From: Trissonchulus latispiculum
Lineage: Eukaryota; Nematoda; Enoplea; Enoplida; Ironidae
Reading direction: 5' to 3'
Length of the DNA stretch: 64,000 nucleotides
NCBI GenBank assembly: GCA_030248195.1
Contig: JASAND010020355.1
Location: 88,357 to 152,356, forward strand
Below, in pieces: positions 1 to 15,100 of this stretch. The notes below the pieces were generated by a model. That model saw only the letters and a program-made list of their open reading frames with translations, was not told where the DNA came from and searched no databases. The number at the start of each line of letters is the position of its first letter. The stretch's first letter is position 1. The position numbers were made by a program, and so were the translations under genes.

Positions 1-123
1 TGACAAATCACAACTGAGCTCCACACACATGGATAAATTCCGACCATCGGATGTTTTTCGAATACATTGGCCGTTAAGCAGTACTTTTCAGAGTAAGGTT
101 TGTATTTCCAATCCCCATGATAT
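1..123 (-). CDS. Gene A exon 17 (cut by window): second CTLD, C-terminal part
   Basis: 40 codons from a TTATAG acceptor, phase 2, open to the window edge. It encodes YHGDWKYKPYSEKYCLTANV and ends PCVWSSVVIC, matching the CTLD tail (Asp-Trp, Glu-x-Cys, then Cys ... Val-Ile-Cys). The exon donor and anything 3' of it, including a possible membrane anchor, lie outside the window. Confidence 0.65.
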
Positions 124-3100
124 CTATAATTGATATATTTACAATGAAATTGCATAAACGCTAAGTTTATATCATTATATTCTGACAAAATAAAAGAAAT
201 TTGAAAAAGGTTTGACAGGGTGGATAAAAGTCAAGCGTGCTCTAAGATATAGGGCGCCAATCAAAGGATATTGAGCGCAGAAACCAGGCAAGAAAGAATA
301 TTGATAGCAGGGACCAACCTTTGGTACAATTCCATTGGGCGACAGATTTTTGGTGAATTATCAAAGTAAGAAGATTTTGAGAAATTTTGGAATGATGAAA
401 CACAGGACTTCAGTCTCAATCTCTAATTCTGTACAATTAGCAAAAATTACAGAAAGGCGTAAAGATAGCTCCACTCTACCGGTACCAGTGAACTCTTAAA
501 CATACGTTTGGTACCACTTATGTCTTGATTTTACAGTTCTTTCGATAATTGACAGTAACTATCAAGCCGCAATGTTCCTAATTTGGCTGAGTGATTGCAT
601 TAAATCTACCAAGTAGGATGGGAAAAACAGGTGGTTCAAAATTGTGCTGCACTGATGTGCCAATGTCTTTGATCTTCTATTGGTGAAAGGTCCAATACAG
701 TCAAATTGGTTATCAATTGATAGTGGAACGGTGAACAACGTTTGCAGTAGAATTAAGGGGCTAAATGTGCACAGGGGGCGATAGCCTGGCAAACCTCGAG
801 CAACTGTTGCAGTTGAATATTGGCCTTGTAAATACTTTAATTTGGTATGCTGGTCTTTCCTACTTTTCTGGGCTTGCATTCAGTCAAAACAGACCTTGAA
901 GGGTTGATCATCGAAATGGAAGTTTGTGGGTTGAGCCTTAATAACTCTAGCTCAGCTTGATTCCTTTTGAACTGAAATTATTTCCTTGTTTTTGTTTGAG
1001 AACCTATAAAATAAGGACCTATAAAATTGAATTGAAATTGAAAGCCTTACGCTAGTTCCGTTCCTTCCGGGTAGTGCTCAATTTTAAATATTTTTATTTT
1101 AATTAATTCTTAATCCTTTGCAAAGCAGCTCTAACTTTACGAAATATCACATTTTCATGCTCTTGTAGAAATTTAAACTAAACTTTATCAAAACAAACGA
1201 TTTAATTAAGCGAAGCTAGAAGATTGTAGAGGCTCGTTTCATTGTGCGCATGTCCAAGCCCCACCGTCGGATTACCAACTGCAAGGTAAAACGGGCGAAA
1301 ACTAACACAAGAACAAACGTCCTCTCAAAGAATACGAAAAGAAAACAGACTTTCTACCAATAACATCAATATGAGGTCCACCCCGAAAGTCCAGCTTCAG
1401 CGTGACGAATTGAAAGGAGGACTAATCTCCCGCGAACTCTTAGTAACAACAAATTGTCCCCGCCCAATTTTGAGACGAAAGCATTATTAGCTGAGTCCGG
1501 ACTTTGACCGTACACATCAGTATAATTTTAGTTTGACCTTTCATGAAGCTAACATCACTAACCTTTTAGGGACTGGTTCAAAAATTAAAGCGTATATACG
1601 TAATAGGCGTAATTCCGTGTATAGGCTTTAGGATACGCTTTCACAGCTATCACAGCACGAAAAACGTTTGGTTGATTCTGCAGTATTGAGAAATCTGAGG
1701 TTTTGAAAGATTTCTCGATTCATTTTTAACAGGAATCCCCAAAAGCTATTTTGTTGGTTCCATGTAGCGAATGAAATGTGGCCATTCTAAGTATCAAATT
1801 TATATATAGATATAATACGATGTATAAAGCTCTTTGCAGCTGCACATATTGAGCAGGCTTTGCGTTTCAACGATAACCACCGCACAAAACGATACCACCT
1901 CCTCAATCCAAGTTGTTTGTATCTAAGGCTAAGCATAGCTTAGGGCGTTAAACGCTTTGGAACTATGCTTAGCTTCGACAGCATCAAACTCATTATAAGG
2001 TATTACGCTGTTAAAAATCCTGCTACCAAAAATTAGCCTGAAATCCAGGATATTAAGCTGGATTGGATGGAATGCTTAAGCACATGCCTGTCTTAAGGTG
2101 CTGGTTCGGATATTTGCAGCAAATTTTGAAAGACTGTAATTTGCTCAATTTTTGGAGTTCGACGATAATTTTTATATCATCTTAAAGCTTAGAATGTGCT
2201 TGTTACAACTAGGTTCAGTATAGCTGTCTCATTTCAATTCTTCGGCTTGGACAACATGAAATTTGAAGTACAACTTGCAATAATATGAAAACAATTTTTG
2301 AACATGGATTTCTCGAAGTGTAGGAAAGCTAACGAAAAACGACCAGTTCAGGCTTCAAAAGAAACGTCTTCTCGAGGGCTATTTTTTCTGAAATTGTTTA
2401 ACGAGTAAAGATGCTCAAGATTTTGAGAAAAACGTAAATTTTGTCCGACTTTTTCAAAATTTTCAAGTTTGGACGCTTATTTTTCTCGAACTGACAGACA
2501 AAACGCGAAACCATGAAAAATAGCCCTCGGCAATTGTCTCAAAAATACGTGTGTAAAGCGGTTTGTTAAATTTATTGCATGAGTTGAGAGAAATCCGTGT
2601 TCAAAACAATCTAGTTGCGATTTTCAAAATTTCACATTTTCGCTGCTGTGCCAAGGCTGAGAAGCCGCAGAGAGCTCTCCATTGGACATAGCATGTCCTT
2701 TAGGACTACAAATATGGACAATACTTGACCGACGGACCAGCGCTGTTGAAGCTGTCGAAATCTTGCAATATTTGATTTTTCGAAAAATGGCCGGTTTTGG
2801 ACCTCGAAAATCATTTTTCGCTGTTATCTTTTAAACCTTAAGAAATCAAAGAATACTCTCAAGAGCAAAGTTGTAGGTCTTGGTGAGAGGGTTCGAATGG
2901 TTATAATTTCATCCATGTAGGGTGGCCACAGTGCAAGTTATGGCGGATTAAATCTAATTTCTCCAAAACTCAAATTTTCAAGCCGCGACTTTGCTAAAAT
3001 GTTTTATAGGCTAAATAATGTAATTGTAGCAAATTTGAATGAATTTCAACGATAATTGTGCTTTTAAGGCCCAAAAATACACGAACCCGAACCAGCACCT

Positions 3101-6100
3101 TAAGCACCTACCATATTCCGTGAAATTAAGCAAATACAATTTTGATCCGCCCTATCTGCGGAGTCTTGCTTGGTTTGTATACTCAACTTATTTTGATAGA
3201 CGCATATTTCGTTTTTACAAGGTTACATTTGTTTCTAAGCTAGGAATAAACCAGCTTTCGCTTTAGTGGTATAATTACAACAAGGCTAGCAACTCGTTGA
3301 TCGGATAGGTCAGCCTTTGATCGATAAGTTAATTTTTAGCTCTTGAAGCACATACATAGGCCTTTTGTCACATACAGCGCAGTTGATTTGCTATTAATTT
3401 TTAGTTATGAGTAAAAGGCTGGGGTAGCTACAGTTCGCCTGCGTTCACCTGCAGGTCAGCCGAGCTCGAGGCGAGGTAGTAGCACAGTCAGGCCTCAAAT
3501 GCAAACACGAGGACAAGTAAACTCAGCATGTGCTTAAGGTGGTGGCATCCTTTTGTGCAGTGCTTTTGTGGTGATTTTTTTGAAACGCTATAACTTTCGC
3601 AATTTTGGGAGTTGCAAAGAGCTTTATACATCGTATTAAAGCTTATTATCTGTACATTCACATGAGCTTACAGAACTGGCAAAATTAGCAAAAAAATAGC
3701 AGAAATTTTCTGACGAGTTGACATCTAACAGGATGAATATAGACCAAAAGGTTTTGAACATCGATTTCTCAAAACTGAAGAATCGGCCAACAGTTCTTTT
3801 TGTGCCGCGATATGAAGGACATATAGGCCGAGGGACGTTTTTTGGATTTGGCTCAGCAGGTCTTAACGTTTTAGAAAGTCGGCCAAATGCACAGTAACAC
3901 GACATTTCGCAACTTCGCATTGAGTTTTCTTGCTACTCAATATGTTTTAGCCCAAACCAAGAAAAACGTCCCTCCGCAGAAGTGCGAATTTCGATTCTGC
4001 CGAAAATCTCCGGAATCCGTCGAGTAGTTTTTGAGAAATCGATGTTCGAAACAAAATAATCGCAGTTTTGCGAAAATGGTTTTTCGGCCAAATCTCTAGC
4101 TGAAAGCAATAAAGTCCGGCTAATAGGCATTCATAAAATGTGCATTTTGACGATGTATTGATTGAGTATAACTAAGCCAATTTTGTCCTTAACATGTGGC
4201 ATTAATTTTGGAAAAACTGATTTCCTCGAAAATGGCCATTTTTTGACCCTAAAAACAGATTTTTGCGTATACTGACTTAACCACTGGAGATAGCTCAAGG
4301 GTAGTAAGAGCAAAAATGTTCCTTTTTGAGTCCTCTTTCCAGCCATATCAACCAATCCCGTGTCTTGTCTACCTACTGTGAGCTTAAGGCCAAAAACCAA
4401 AACTTTCTTATCTTTTGGCCTAAGAATACGGGACTGGTCCTAAAATGTTAAGGAGCACGGAAATAGGTTATTTCGTAAGTTTTAGCCCTTTGCGTAAAGG
4501 ATTAAAGCCGTAGGAGTCAAAAATACCCGAAAGGAAACCAGCACCTTAAGTATGGCTTAGACTTACTTCATACTACAGCTATTTTCAGAAACATTCCACG
4601 GAGCTTCCCAGGTCCCGTTTATATGTTTTCCTGCCAAAGGTATATAGCTTTTGAAGCCGTGGACAAGAAAGCTACGCCGCCCGTAAAATGAGTTATCCAT
4701 GCTGTAATGAGCGAACGTAGACAGAAGAAAGTCAGCTGTATTAAGTTACCATCAATTCACTGTTTTCAATTTAACTAATATTTTTAAATGGTGACAGACA
4801 GGAAATCCCTCTAACTTATCTTGCTCTGAGTGCTTTTACTCAAAAAAGCGTGCTTATATTCGAAAGCTAATGATGATCTCAATAACTTTTCTAATAGAAT
4901 TGTTTTTCTGGTATGTAGTACTTGCAAGTGGTTCAGCTCACAAATGAAGCTTACTTAGCAACGACCATCTGGCTATTCTGGAGTCTTCATACCATCGAAA
5001 TGTTGCGTTGCGGGAATGTGCTATTCTTTTGAAGGATGTAAAAGTTTGTTGTCGGCGCCTCGCGTAGAACATGAGAAGATTTGTATACTAAGTCGGCGTC
5101 TCTACTACAGGTGCAGAAAAGCAAACTAATCTGGGCTTTTGCATCAGCTTTTCAGCCTAACGTTACCCTCGTAATAATAAAAAAGGCATCCAAAAATACA
5201 GATAAAAATAAAAGCTAACGAATGAAGACTCAACCATGCAAAGCCAGACTAGGTAAAAGGACAAAAATGACAGCTCAGTCGAAAAACATAAACCTACAAA
5301 AAAATAAAAACTTGGATTAAACATTTTTAGAAGGACGTACGGAAGTACCCCGTAAAGGTTTCGATTACCTAATATAGGTAATTGGGTTGGTTCTGGTACC
5401 CTAAGTGCAAATTTTTGGACACCCGCCCAAATCGATACAGTGTATCCTTAATCTCGACATACACAAAATTGTTAATAAAATCCTCTGCTTGCTCCCAATC
5501 CACAAATGACGGAAGATGTGCTCCTTCGTCCATGCTCTGGCAGATTGCATCACTTGGAAATGATTCAGAATCCAAACTAAAAGCAGTATCGCTTGTTGTT
5601 ATAACAATAAATGTTATGAATTGGACAATAAAATAATTACAGCATTAGTAAGTAATCATATTTGGATTCGATTGTTTGCTTTAATAATTTGAATAAGACT
5701 GGATTAGTGCAGCAACTTTTGATTAGAGTGCAGATTGTCTGTCTTTTGGAATTCTTCCAATAATAGCCATATATTATTGATATGAGATGCCAGATGTGGG
5801 GTGCCAAATTCATACAATTTTCGAAAAATTTCGGCATATATGTGGTAATCCTCTATTCCTTGCTGGTGCGGTGGTATGATCAGACCGTTTCCAGTTTTGT
5901 GACGCAGCGCTAATAAGTTTGTCATAACCAGTAAATAGTTAAATTACACTACAACAATTAATAATTGCTAAATTCAAATGACTATGATGAAACCTAAATT
6001 TCACACACTAACAACACAACTACACAAGAATACGCACATTTACTTGTAGTATTCGTCGTCAAAAGTTAGTATTTACTTCGTACCAGATAATAATTTGCTA

Positions 6101-9100
6101 CTTGATAACGTTGATGATCATAAATTAACATGGGTCGGGTCCCGGGGGGCTTGTCCCCAAAACATTTTGAGGGCGCTTGTACCTTGAACAAAAATTTTCA
6201 GGGGGCTTGTACCTCAAGGATAAATTTGTAAAATCTTTCGAAAACTTAACGCTAATTTTACTAAAATTGGCAATTTTTTATCAACAATTGCAAAAAAATT
6301 TTTAGAAAAAATGTCAAAATTTTGCCCGATTTTCTCGAAAAATTAATCATTTTAGCTAAAAGATTACCGCGAGGCCGGAAATTTTTTGAAATTTTAGTAT
6401 AAAAACTAATTTTTCCGGCTATTTTTGCTTACCCCTTGGCCATTTTTTCGTTACCCTTTGTCCCCGACGGCGGAAAGGGCTGGTACCTTGTCCGGGTTGG
6501 GGGGCTTGGACCCCCAGACCCCCTCGCGTTAACCTATGTTGATGATGGTCACTAACTTGATTACATAAATACTCTTTTACAGACATGGTATTTTTAAGCT
6601 AAATCGAACAGCAAACTGTTGGCAATTGATCTCGTAATATTTCTGAATGGGATATTAGTAAATTTCCAGAAACATGAAAGATGAACCGGTTATGGTTGTT
6701 AAGGTTGCGAGGTTGCTAAAACTGACTGGTCTAAAAATTTTTAGACATAGAATCCAGGCTTAAGGGGGAGCTACCAATGGTTTGCCCCACCTTTGTCCGA
6801 TTGGCCTACTTTTTGGCAAGGATATAGAGCATGGGTATGGTCAAAAAATATCGGGTACTGAGATCTCATCTGCCTTCCAGCCATGTGCAGCCATCGCGTT
6901 TATGTGCCCGACCCCCTCCCCACTTTTCACAACTACCGACATAATTAATTAAAAATTTTTACTGACTGCTGGGCCTAAGCTTCTAAGCTGCTATTTGCCA
7001 ATATGATTTGGCACATATACCCCTACCTCCAGAAAAATACTAGACGTCTGTATCTTATCTGCATCTAAGGAAACTACTCTTCAAAGTTGAAGTTTCGGCA
7101 AAAATTAATTTTTGGCTAACGAAAGGAAACTTTTATTACTGGTGCGAGCTATAAGGATGTAATTTGGCTTTTACAGAGGCCCTGTAGGAGTACTCATTTG
7201 TGCCAAATGGCAAGAAATTCTGTCGCGTGAAAAAGCTTTTATGTCAACTTTAATCTTCAAATATTGCCAAACACACAGGCTTCATGTTTAATATTTCAGA
7301 TTAGTCCTTGCCTAGTTTTGCAACCTCACCAGGGGCCTTGCGAGTACTAGACTCGACAACTAGATTCATGCTAGTTGTCGAGTCTAGTGCCTCAAGTGTA
7401 TCATAAAACCCTCGCAGTCGAGTAGCTACTAGCACTCGACTTGCGAGTCTAGTTTCTCACAAGTTTGAGCACTAGTAGACCAATCGGGTTCCATAAAACT
7501 TTAGTCTTGCCTTGCTAGTACGCTACTAGCATCCGTCTACTTCTCTAGTCTATTTCGACTAGAGAAGTGATAATTAAAGTTTGATGACTTTTTTATCTTT
7601 TATCAAAATTGTCTCAAACTCAAAAGACGCACGTTTTTGAATCTTTTTTCGAATGTCTGCAATTTTTACCAAGTTTCATTGAGATTTGAATTTTATGCGA
7701 TTTTTCACATGATTATGGTTATCTATTTTCTGGCGAACTCGCACTCGCAGTGCTAGTCCTCGCACTAGCAGTTCTAGTTTGTCGAGTCGCCGCACTGGCT
7801 TAGCTAATTTCGTCGAGTCAAGCGAAAAGTTTTACGGTACACTTGACTCGACGACTAGCACTAGCATTGCGAGTTCTCGCATGCTAGTACCAGCATGCGA
7901 GTCAAAGTTTTATGGACTCTTAAAGACTTCAAAGACTCTTATTAATTCCTATGGTTATGGTTGTGCCACTAAGAAATATCTCGGGCCGGGCTCGTGCTCG
8001 GGACGGGCTGATTTCTCGATTCGGGCTCGGTTCGTGCTGAGACCGGCCCGAAGTCCGAGGCCCGAGTCAAGGCCCGAGCGGCCCGAATCGATTCACTGCA
8101 GCAGCAGCCCGAAAAGCTTAATTAATTATTAAAATAAGCTGACGAGTATTTGAAAAATAAAAGAAGCTATTTTAAGCATGCACAAATAATTACATGTTCA
8201 GAAATATAAATATATACTTTGAACATAAATATATATTTTTCGAAAATGAATTTGAATTTTTTAAAATATGTAATGAACGCGATGTTTTATTTTTCAAAAA
8301 TTTGTAGTTGTAATAATAATTGTATGTAATAACCTTTGTAACAAGTAATAACAATAAGCAGGAATCAAAGGCGACGTATTTAGCTACCTGATACCTGTAG
8401 TCGCACAAAAAGGCATGACAAAGATGAACTCGCAATAGCTTTGATGTCTTCTATGTAGTGTCAAAATTTCTGCTCCAGAATCAACCCTGACATTTTGGGC
8501 TGATGGAATGGCCCGAGCAGCCCGAGCGGCCCGACTAGGTTCGGGCCTGTGGACCTTCTCGGTTCGGGCCGCATGAATTGTTGCTCAGGCCGGGCTGGCC
8601 CGGGGCCGGCCCAACCTGAGCCCGAGCCTGAACCGAGCCCGAGGCCCGATTTCGGCTCGAGCAAAACCATACCTATGGTCACCAAGAGCATCTAATAATC
8701 TCTTGTTGAACGTTCAAAATTCATATATGCATTGCATTACGTAAGAAAGGAAAGGAGTGCTACTGAACAAGGGAGTGCTACGAAAAAATCCCAGCATAAG
8801 CAAAAGTGCTAAACGAAACTCAGCCGGTGTAATCAACAATGAATTACCTTAAATCGAAATCGAATAACATATCTTTCACACTTGACACTTTCAAGCACTT
8901 ACCGAATCTCGCTTGACAGTTTGTAACAAGCTCTGTCTCCTCGTTCCCATCCGTGTGGACAGTGAAGATCTGAAGCAAGCAAGATTGGAAAAAACACCAG
9001 ACGGTAATGGCCAGCCGACGAAAATTTCAACCGGTCAACAACACTAGCGATAACATAACGTAGCATAACCAACTATCATTTCGAGGAAAAACTTTACTGA

Positions 9101-12100
9101 TATCAGAATGTTGCAGAGCACCAAAATGGTATGTTTGGAAAGTATTTGCCTGAGGTATTGCTTGAAATACAAGCACCAGAGGGCTGAGCACGTTTTGAAG
9201 ACGAGATTTCGTTTTGATATTTCTAGCAAACAATGATTCCTAAGAAAAAATCATATTTTTTCATGACATCCAAACAACCTCATTTGATGAAATCCATCTA
9301 CTAGCGAAAATTCACAAGCATGGAAAGTAGTCTGGACAGCGAAATTTGTTCTTCAAAACAAGCACATAATGTTAAACGACCCCGGAACACTGATAAATTT
9401 TCGCCGACAATTTTGCTTGTTTGTCACCCAAGTTATCAGCACTTCATTGAGCTTCACGATACCTGCATAACGTCTAAGCCTATCGCAGGGAAGGAAGCAG
9501 TAGTCAAAGCCGTCATCAGTGTAACACCAGGGTGCAGGTCGACCGTTCTGGTTTGCACACCCATGGGCCGTGGTGTCATTGTCATGCAACATATTGCCAA
9601 TACAAGCTCTCCCAAGAAATGTAATGTTAGCAGAAATAGTTTTGACTTGAAAGCATGCAGAGTCTGATTTCCAGCATTTGTTAATCCTGTCGATGCAGTC
9701 TTCTGCGTTTATATCTACAAGCAATACTTAACATTTAACACTTAACACTAAACAACTTAACACTTACTTAACACAAATAAATTGTGAACACTAATTGCAA
9801 ATTTTTCTTTATTTTATTTAAAGGTACTCTAGTTTTAGACAAATAATTAATTACTTTGAGACATATCACACTGGAGAAGATACACTCGAGTACACCCAAC
9901 AACACGGGTTTTCCTTGTGCCTTCGAGGATCTACTTTTACACTTATTTTTAATGAGAATAATGTTGGAACAAAATAATTGGCGCACATTAAATCTAATAA
10001 ACACAGAATTAGCACACATTTTAGCAAGTCCCTTGTCCAGATATACTTTTAACCAGGAAACCGTTGCTGAACATTAGCAATGTGCGAGCTTTTGATAATT
10101 CGAAGATGATTGACAGAGTTCGAGATTTCGACAAACGAATTTTTGAAAATCTAATTGATGGTAGCGGAACATCTGATTCCTGTTTGCGCAAGATAAACAA
10201 AGTTTGTGTCGGATTGAAATTGATCAATGTCTTTTCTAAGGTTTTAAATGAAGGCGTAAATTGGATTATGAAATTTTTCGCTGTGTGCACAACGGTGCCT
10301 ACGGTTTATGGTTACATCTTAGGAAAAATCTTGTGGTTGCTAATCGACAGTCAATAAATGGCATCTGTACCTAGTCTTTTGATTTGTTTACGTTGAGTTA
10401 GATCTGGTCTGACCTGAGCTTCCATCATAATCGGGAGTAATATTGACTGGTGTAAGGTGCCATTTTATAAACAAGCTGTAATTACCTATTGGCTGCGCCA
10501 TCAAGCTGATATTTACTTCAGATGACGAGGTTGCAAGCTGAATCAAGTCATTCATTTGTTCATAGAATATCGCCTAAAAATCCACCTAATTGGACTTGAT
10601 TGGATACATACAACAATATTAAACATATAGATCTAAGCAAACATTTCTTCAGCTAACGTTTCAGAGAGCTCTTTTGTAAAGCACAAAAGATAAACTTTGG
10701 CATGAAGTATGGATACACTGCACAGCATTCGGACAGTTGCAAACTTCCTTGGCACTGACTTGCAAATTGAAAATTAGTGAATGAAACTTACTTGAGGAAA
10801 TTACAACTGTAACTAGAGCTCACCGTCAGGTGCAAGAGTTATGTTCCTTACCATTCCATTTTTGTTATTATTTTGTGGTCAGAATTTCTACAATAGTGTT
10901 GTGCGAAGAACATGGGCCGTTGATTTGACAGTAAACTGGCTGTAAATGACAGTAAACTGGCCGTTTGTCGAATGGCGCTTGCGGAACATTGGCCGTTGGC
11001 TGTTCGCACACGTCAACTACCGTGGAAAAAGTTGGTGAAAGTCCGCACTTTTGTTCTTATTGATGGTTCAAAACTGATGGCAGACAAACAAAGGCAGACG
11101 CACACCTGTACGTAAGTTTCACAAAACTTATCTGATTTAGTTCAAATTTGGCATGGGTGTATTTGAATACATTTCTGATCGATCTGGAGCAAAATTTTAA
11201 AATCTTAAAACGTAAAGCACAGGTGAGCGTCTGCCTTAGAATTGCTCTGATGCATGAGCAAAAGGACAGTGTCTACTTATGAAGGCATTGCACATTGGTA
11301 CTACATTTGTACCAGCTGTTCTAATGTGACATCACAGTAAGCATCGCAACCATAAACACTTACCAGTTTCTTGCCAAAGTTACTTTCCAGCAAACCAGTT
11401 TTCCAATAAGGATTCAAACTGCACACCGTTGTTGCAGGAAACTCATTATCGTAAATCATCTATCCATAAAGAATCGCCAATTAAGGGGGGGGGGGCTACG
11501 AATTTCACTAAAAGTTTGATGTTGGAAAAGCTAGCTAGTTTTTTGCCACATAATAGTATTAGACTTAGGGTAAACTAGTTTAAAGTTTGAAAGAATTCCA
11601 TGCAGCGTAGCGTCCTGTGGAGCCATCGGAAGTTGGTGTTGTCGGTCCAAAGCTGTCTATGACACGTATACAAACTTCGCCTCGCCCTGATCGCTATGCG
11701 CAAGGTACGGTACCCAAATTTTCCAGAAATAGTTCTGACATATAGTGCCTTGATATCGTGTAAAATAATCCCTAGACCATTATTTTCTGTGCGATACAAT
11801 AAAAGTGCGAAAAATTGGGTGTTGTAGGTAAATAGGGGTGGAGGTTAACTAATGTCTAATGAGCTGTGGTTTACCAAATGAACCCAACTTTGCTCTAATT
11901 AATACTCCAAGTATCTGTCTTAACTTATGTAAAAATGACCTGATTTCGTTAATCCCTGCGTTCGCAGTGCTAGATTACATTATCGATATTGTCGCTGTTA
12001 TTTGCTGCCCTTTCGAATATGTGAGCCAATTACTCTAAATTACTGTGGCAGAATCGGCTGAAACTTTGCGCATTACAGGACAGTGAGCGTACCAAGATGT

Positions 12101-15100
12101 GCAGAAAGCTAGGTCACTAAATCTCGCTTCAATGTTTAGAAATGCTAGATTGATTTCTCGAAGCATGGGTGGCGATCGCTCTAAAAATCTCTAAGACAGT
12201 TGTAAGCGCACACTGAACGAAAGAAGCTTCATATCGAAAAACAAATTTCATATTCGGATTCAGCAGGACAAATAACCCCTATACGCAGGTTTTCGGCAAA
12301 ATCGAAGAAAAAATTCTTTGACCCCATTTTTACTGCGCTTAGCTAGCTTTTCAAGCCTGAAAATAAGGGTTATTTCTTAACAAAGGTTTGCTATCACACT
12401 AACCAGAAAGCCAAAGCCCTCGAAACTTACAGACAGTTTGCCCCTATTAGAGCCTAATATTTGGTAAAAAAGCTGGGGTAGGCTAGGGGCTGTCAATTTT
12501 GTTTAGATCGAAAACGGCGCACGGTCACATCGCAACTTTTTGGTAATTTTCAAAATTTGAGCTGTCATAGCTGACGAAGGAAGCAACGCTCGAAAGCCGG
12601 AATACATATAATATTATGCAATAGTAACAGTTAACATTTATGGCTGAAAGTTTCAGAATTGGTCAAACCGTTAATCCACCAGAGCGGAAAAAACCTTATT
12701 GAGAAATCCCATTTTTCGTACCAAAATTTGTAGTTTGGCGTCCTGCCAAAAACAGTGTAGGTGAGATATATTATTGCCCACTCTAAACTTTTTTACTTGA
12801 TATGTTGGCTAACGTTTGGGGAAAAGCAGGGGCCAATTTCATAAAAATTCGCAAGTTGCGGATTCCGCAACTCGCAGCTGCAAGTTGCGGATTTGCAAGT
12901 TGCATGTGTTTCATAAAGTGTCAAGTGCGGAATCCGCACTTGCACTTGAATTGCGAGTCCAGCGGGTTGCAAGCTGCAAGTTCGCTTGAACACAAGCAGC
13001 AAGTAAGTGTTTCATAAAACCCGCTGGAACACGCACTTGCAACTTGCAACTGCGAGTAAAGTCGTCTAGTAGATTTTAACTAGACGATTTTCAAAAAATT
13101 CACATATCTCCTTTAGTTTTCGGCAGTTTTTAACAAAATTTAATAAGTAACTGCATTGACATGTTTTGCATACTTCGTTAAAATTCCATTAAATTTGAAG
13201 TCATTTTGAAAAAGTTATGATTTTTTAAATAATTATAGTCAATTTTGGTTCTACTCGCACTTGCAATGCAAGTACTCGCACTTGCGTTGCAAGTGGGTCA
13301 AGTTCCGCAACTTGCTTAGCTAATTTCCGCAAGTTTGCGGAAAAGTTTTATGAAACACTTGTAATCCGCACTTGCGTTTCAAGTGCGAGTACTCGCAAAC
13401 TCGCACTTGCAAATCCGCAAGTTTATATGAAATTGGCCCCAGGTCTCTTCGACGATGTCGTGCCAACCCGTTCGTAGCCCCCCCCCTCAATAACTCAATC
13501 GTACTGACATTAGAGACTCTGCCATGAATTATGATTTGATTCAACACCTTGTGCTGGATGTAAGTGGAACTGCGTCTGGGTACTTTTGAGAGGTTGAATG
13601 CGCTACACGGGGATTTTGAACAGCTGAGAAAGCGTAGCATGAACACTAATAGTAAACTGGCACTTGCATATAAGTACGAATAATTCAAATATTTGTTTAC
13701 CGAATTATTTTTAACTACTAATAATAAACTTTTATAGATCATCATTTCGTTCATAATCCCTTTTGTTCCTTCATAATCCTTTCATAATCCTATAAATAGT
13801 ATTTCTTAATTTATCAACTACTAAACAAAAAAGCAGAAAAATAGATATATAGATATTCATAGTGGCAATAGCGGAAATTTGGCTATGTAACCTATATCTC
13901 GAAGACGAATACAGGAATAGTTGCATGTCTATTTAAAGCTTAATTTTTATTTCCATGTCAAGATCAAGAAACTGTCGAATTTTTACAGTGGGAAGTCTAC
14001 AGTTGACATAAACGTACCTCTGTTTCTACTGTAACAGGAAATTTGAAGTAGGATGAAATTTCCCAGCTTACACAAAAACATATAACTGCGGTGGTAATGC
14101 ACAAAGACAATACTCCAATCCATTTCATAAAGTGGTGTGAGGCAACAAGATGTACAGGATGAAGCTGCAATAATAAAACACAGTGTAAACAGTATGCGAG
14201 TTTTGTCTAAGGTCGTATAGATTCAGTTCAGTCATATCTTCGTTCGGAAACATTGAAGCTGTGCTAGATCTTACGCAAATGAGAGTTTGTTTTTCTTCAT
14301 TGAATAATGTTCTGCTTGGCATTAGTTCTTGAAAAGCCCTGAGTTCTTGAGTTCTGCAGATGTTCTTGATATTGCAACCCAGAGATTCTGCCAACTATTG
14401 TCGATTTGGATCTCTGCATATGGCCTAGTTATATATAGATATATCTAGACATAAAAAATATGTAGGCATATCGAAAAAAGATAGAACCTACCGACAGGAC
14501 GGATATTCCATCTGGCTTGATGTTTAGCATTCTTAAGATGCAATTTCAGTCGATAGTCCCGTTGGCTACAGGCACATTCGTTTTCATCTAACTCCCTGCA
14601 ACATTATAAACTTTCATTACTAACAAGTAGTTAAAGATGGATGGACTAGTTTAAGCAACATGGTTGTTTAAGCAAGACCAGAACAGCTAAGCGAAACGTC
14701 TGTATTGTTATTGTTGCTTAAAGATTGTGCTACTGACTGAGCAAGCTTGATATAGCTTCAAAGTAATTAATTAGAGATATGTTCAGTCTAATTAATTAGG
14801 TAAGGGACATTGTAAGAGGCATTAGGGAATAGACATAATTTCGGAGTAAATGATATTAGCAAAAGCTTTTTAAGGTGGTGGTATCGGTTTCGTTTTTTGG
14901 TTGGTAACTTCCGAGAAAAGTACTCCAAGCTGTAAGAAACTTTCAGCATACACCTCTTCGGTGTTTCTGAACACATTAGAACCAATCCCGGCAACTTTGT
15001 CTGAAAATTCGAAAATTTTTGACTTAAGCCGAAAAAGCCTCACAGAGTTATATTGTCAATCGTAGAGCTCGTCAAACTGTACAACTTGGCTCTTGGATCA

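Noticed and set aside
5704..5925. Minus-strand ORF of 73 residues starting MTNLLALRHKTGNG
   Set aside because: Looks protein-like (helical, not low complexity) and could be a transposase fragment or an unlinked exon, but it is not needed for gene A phase and I recognise no family.
9353..9667. Plus-strand ORF of 115 residues
   Set aside because: Antisense to the kringle exon.
10064..10357. Plus-strand ORF of 97 residues
   Set aside because: No family resemblance and it lies within an intron of gene A; length alone is not evidence in AT-rich DNA.
11575..11799. Minus-strand frame with a kringle-like YQGTICQNYFW
   Set aside because: Only a few residues fit and no PWCYT or second half follows nearby; treated as chance.
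14125..14401. Minus-strand open stretch with an ATAG acceptor and GTAAGA donor
   Set aside because: Its frame does not fit the phase of the neighbouring gene A exons, and the frame that would fit reaches a stop with no donor.
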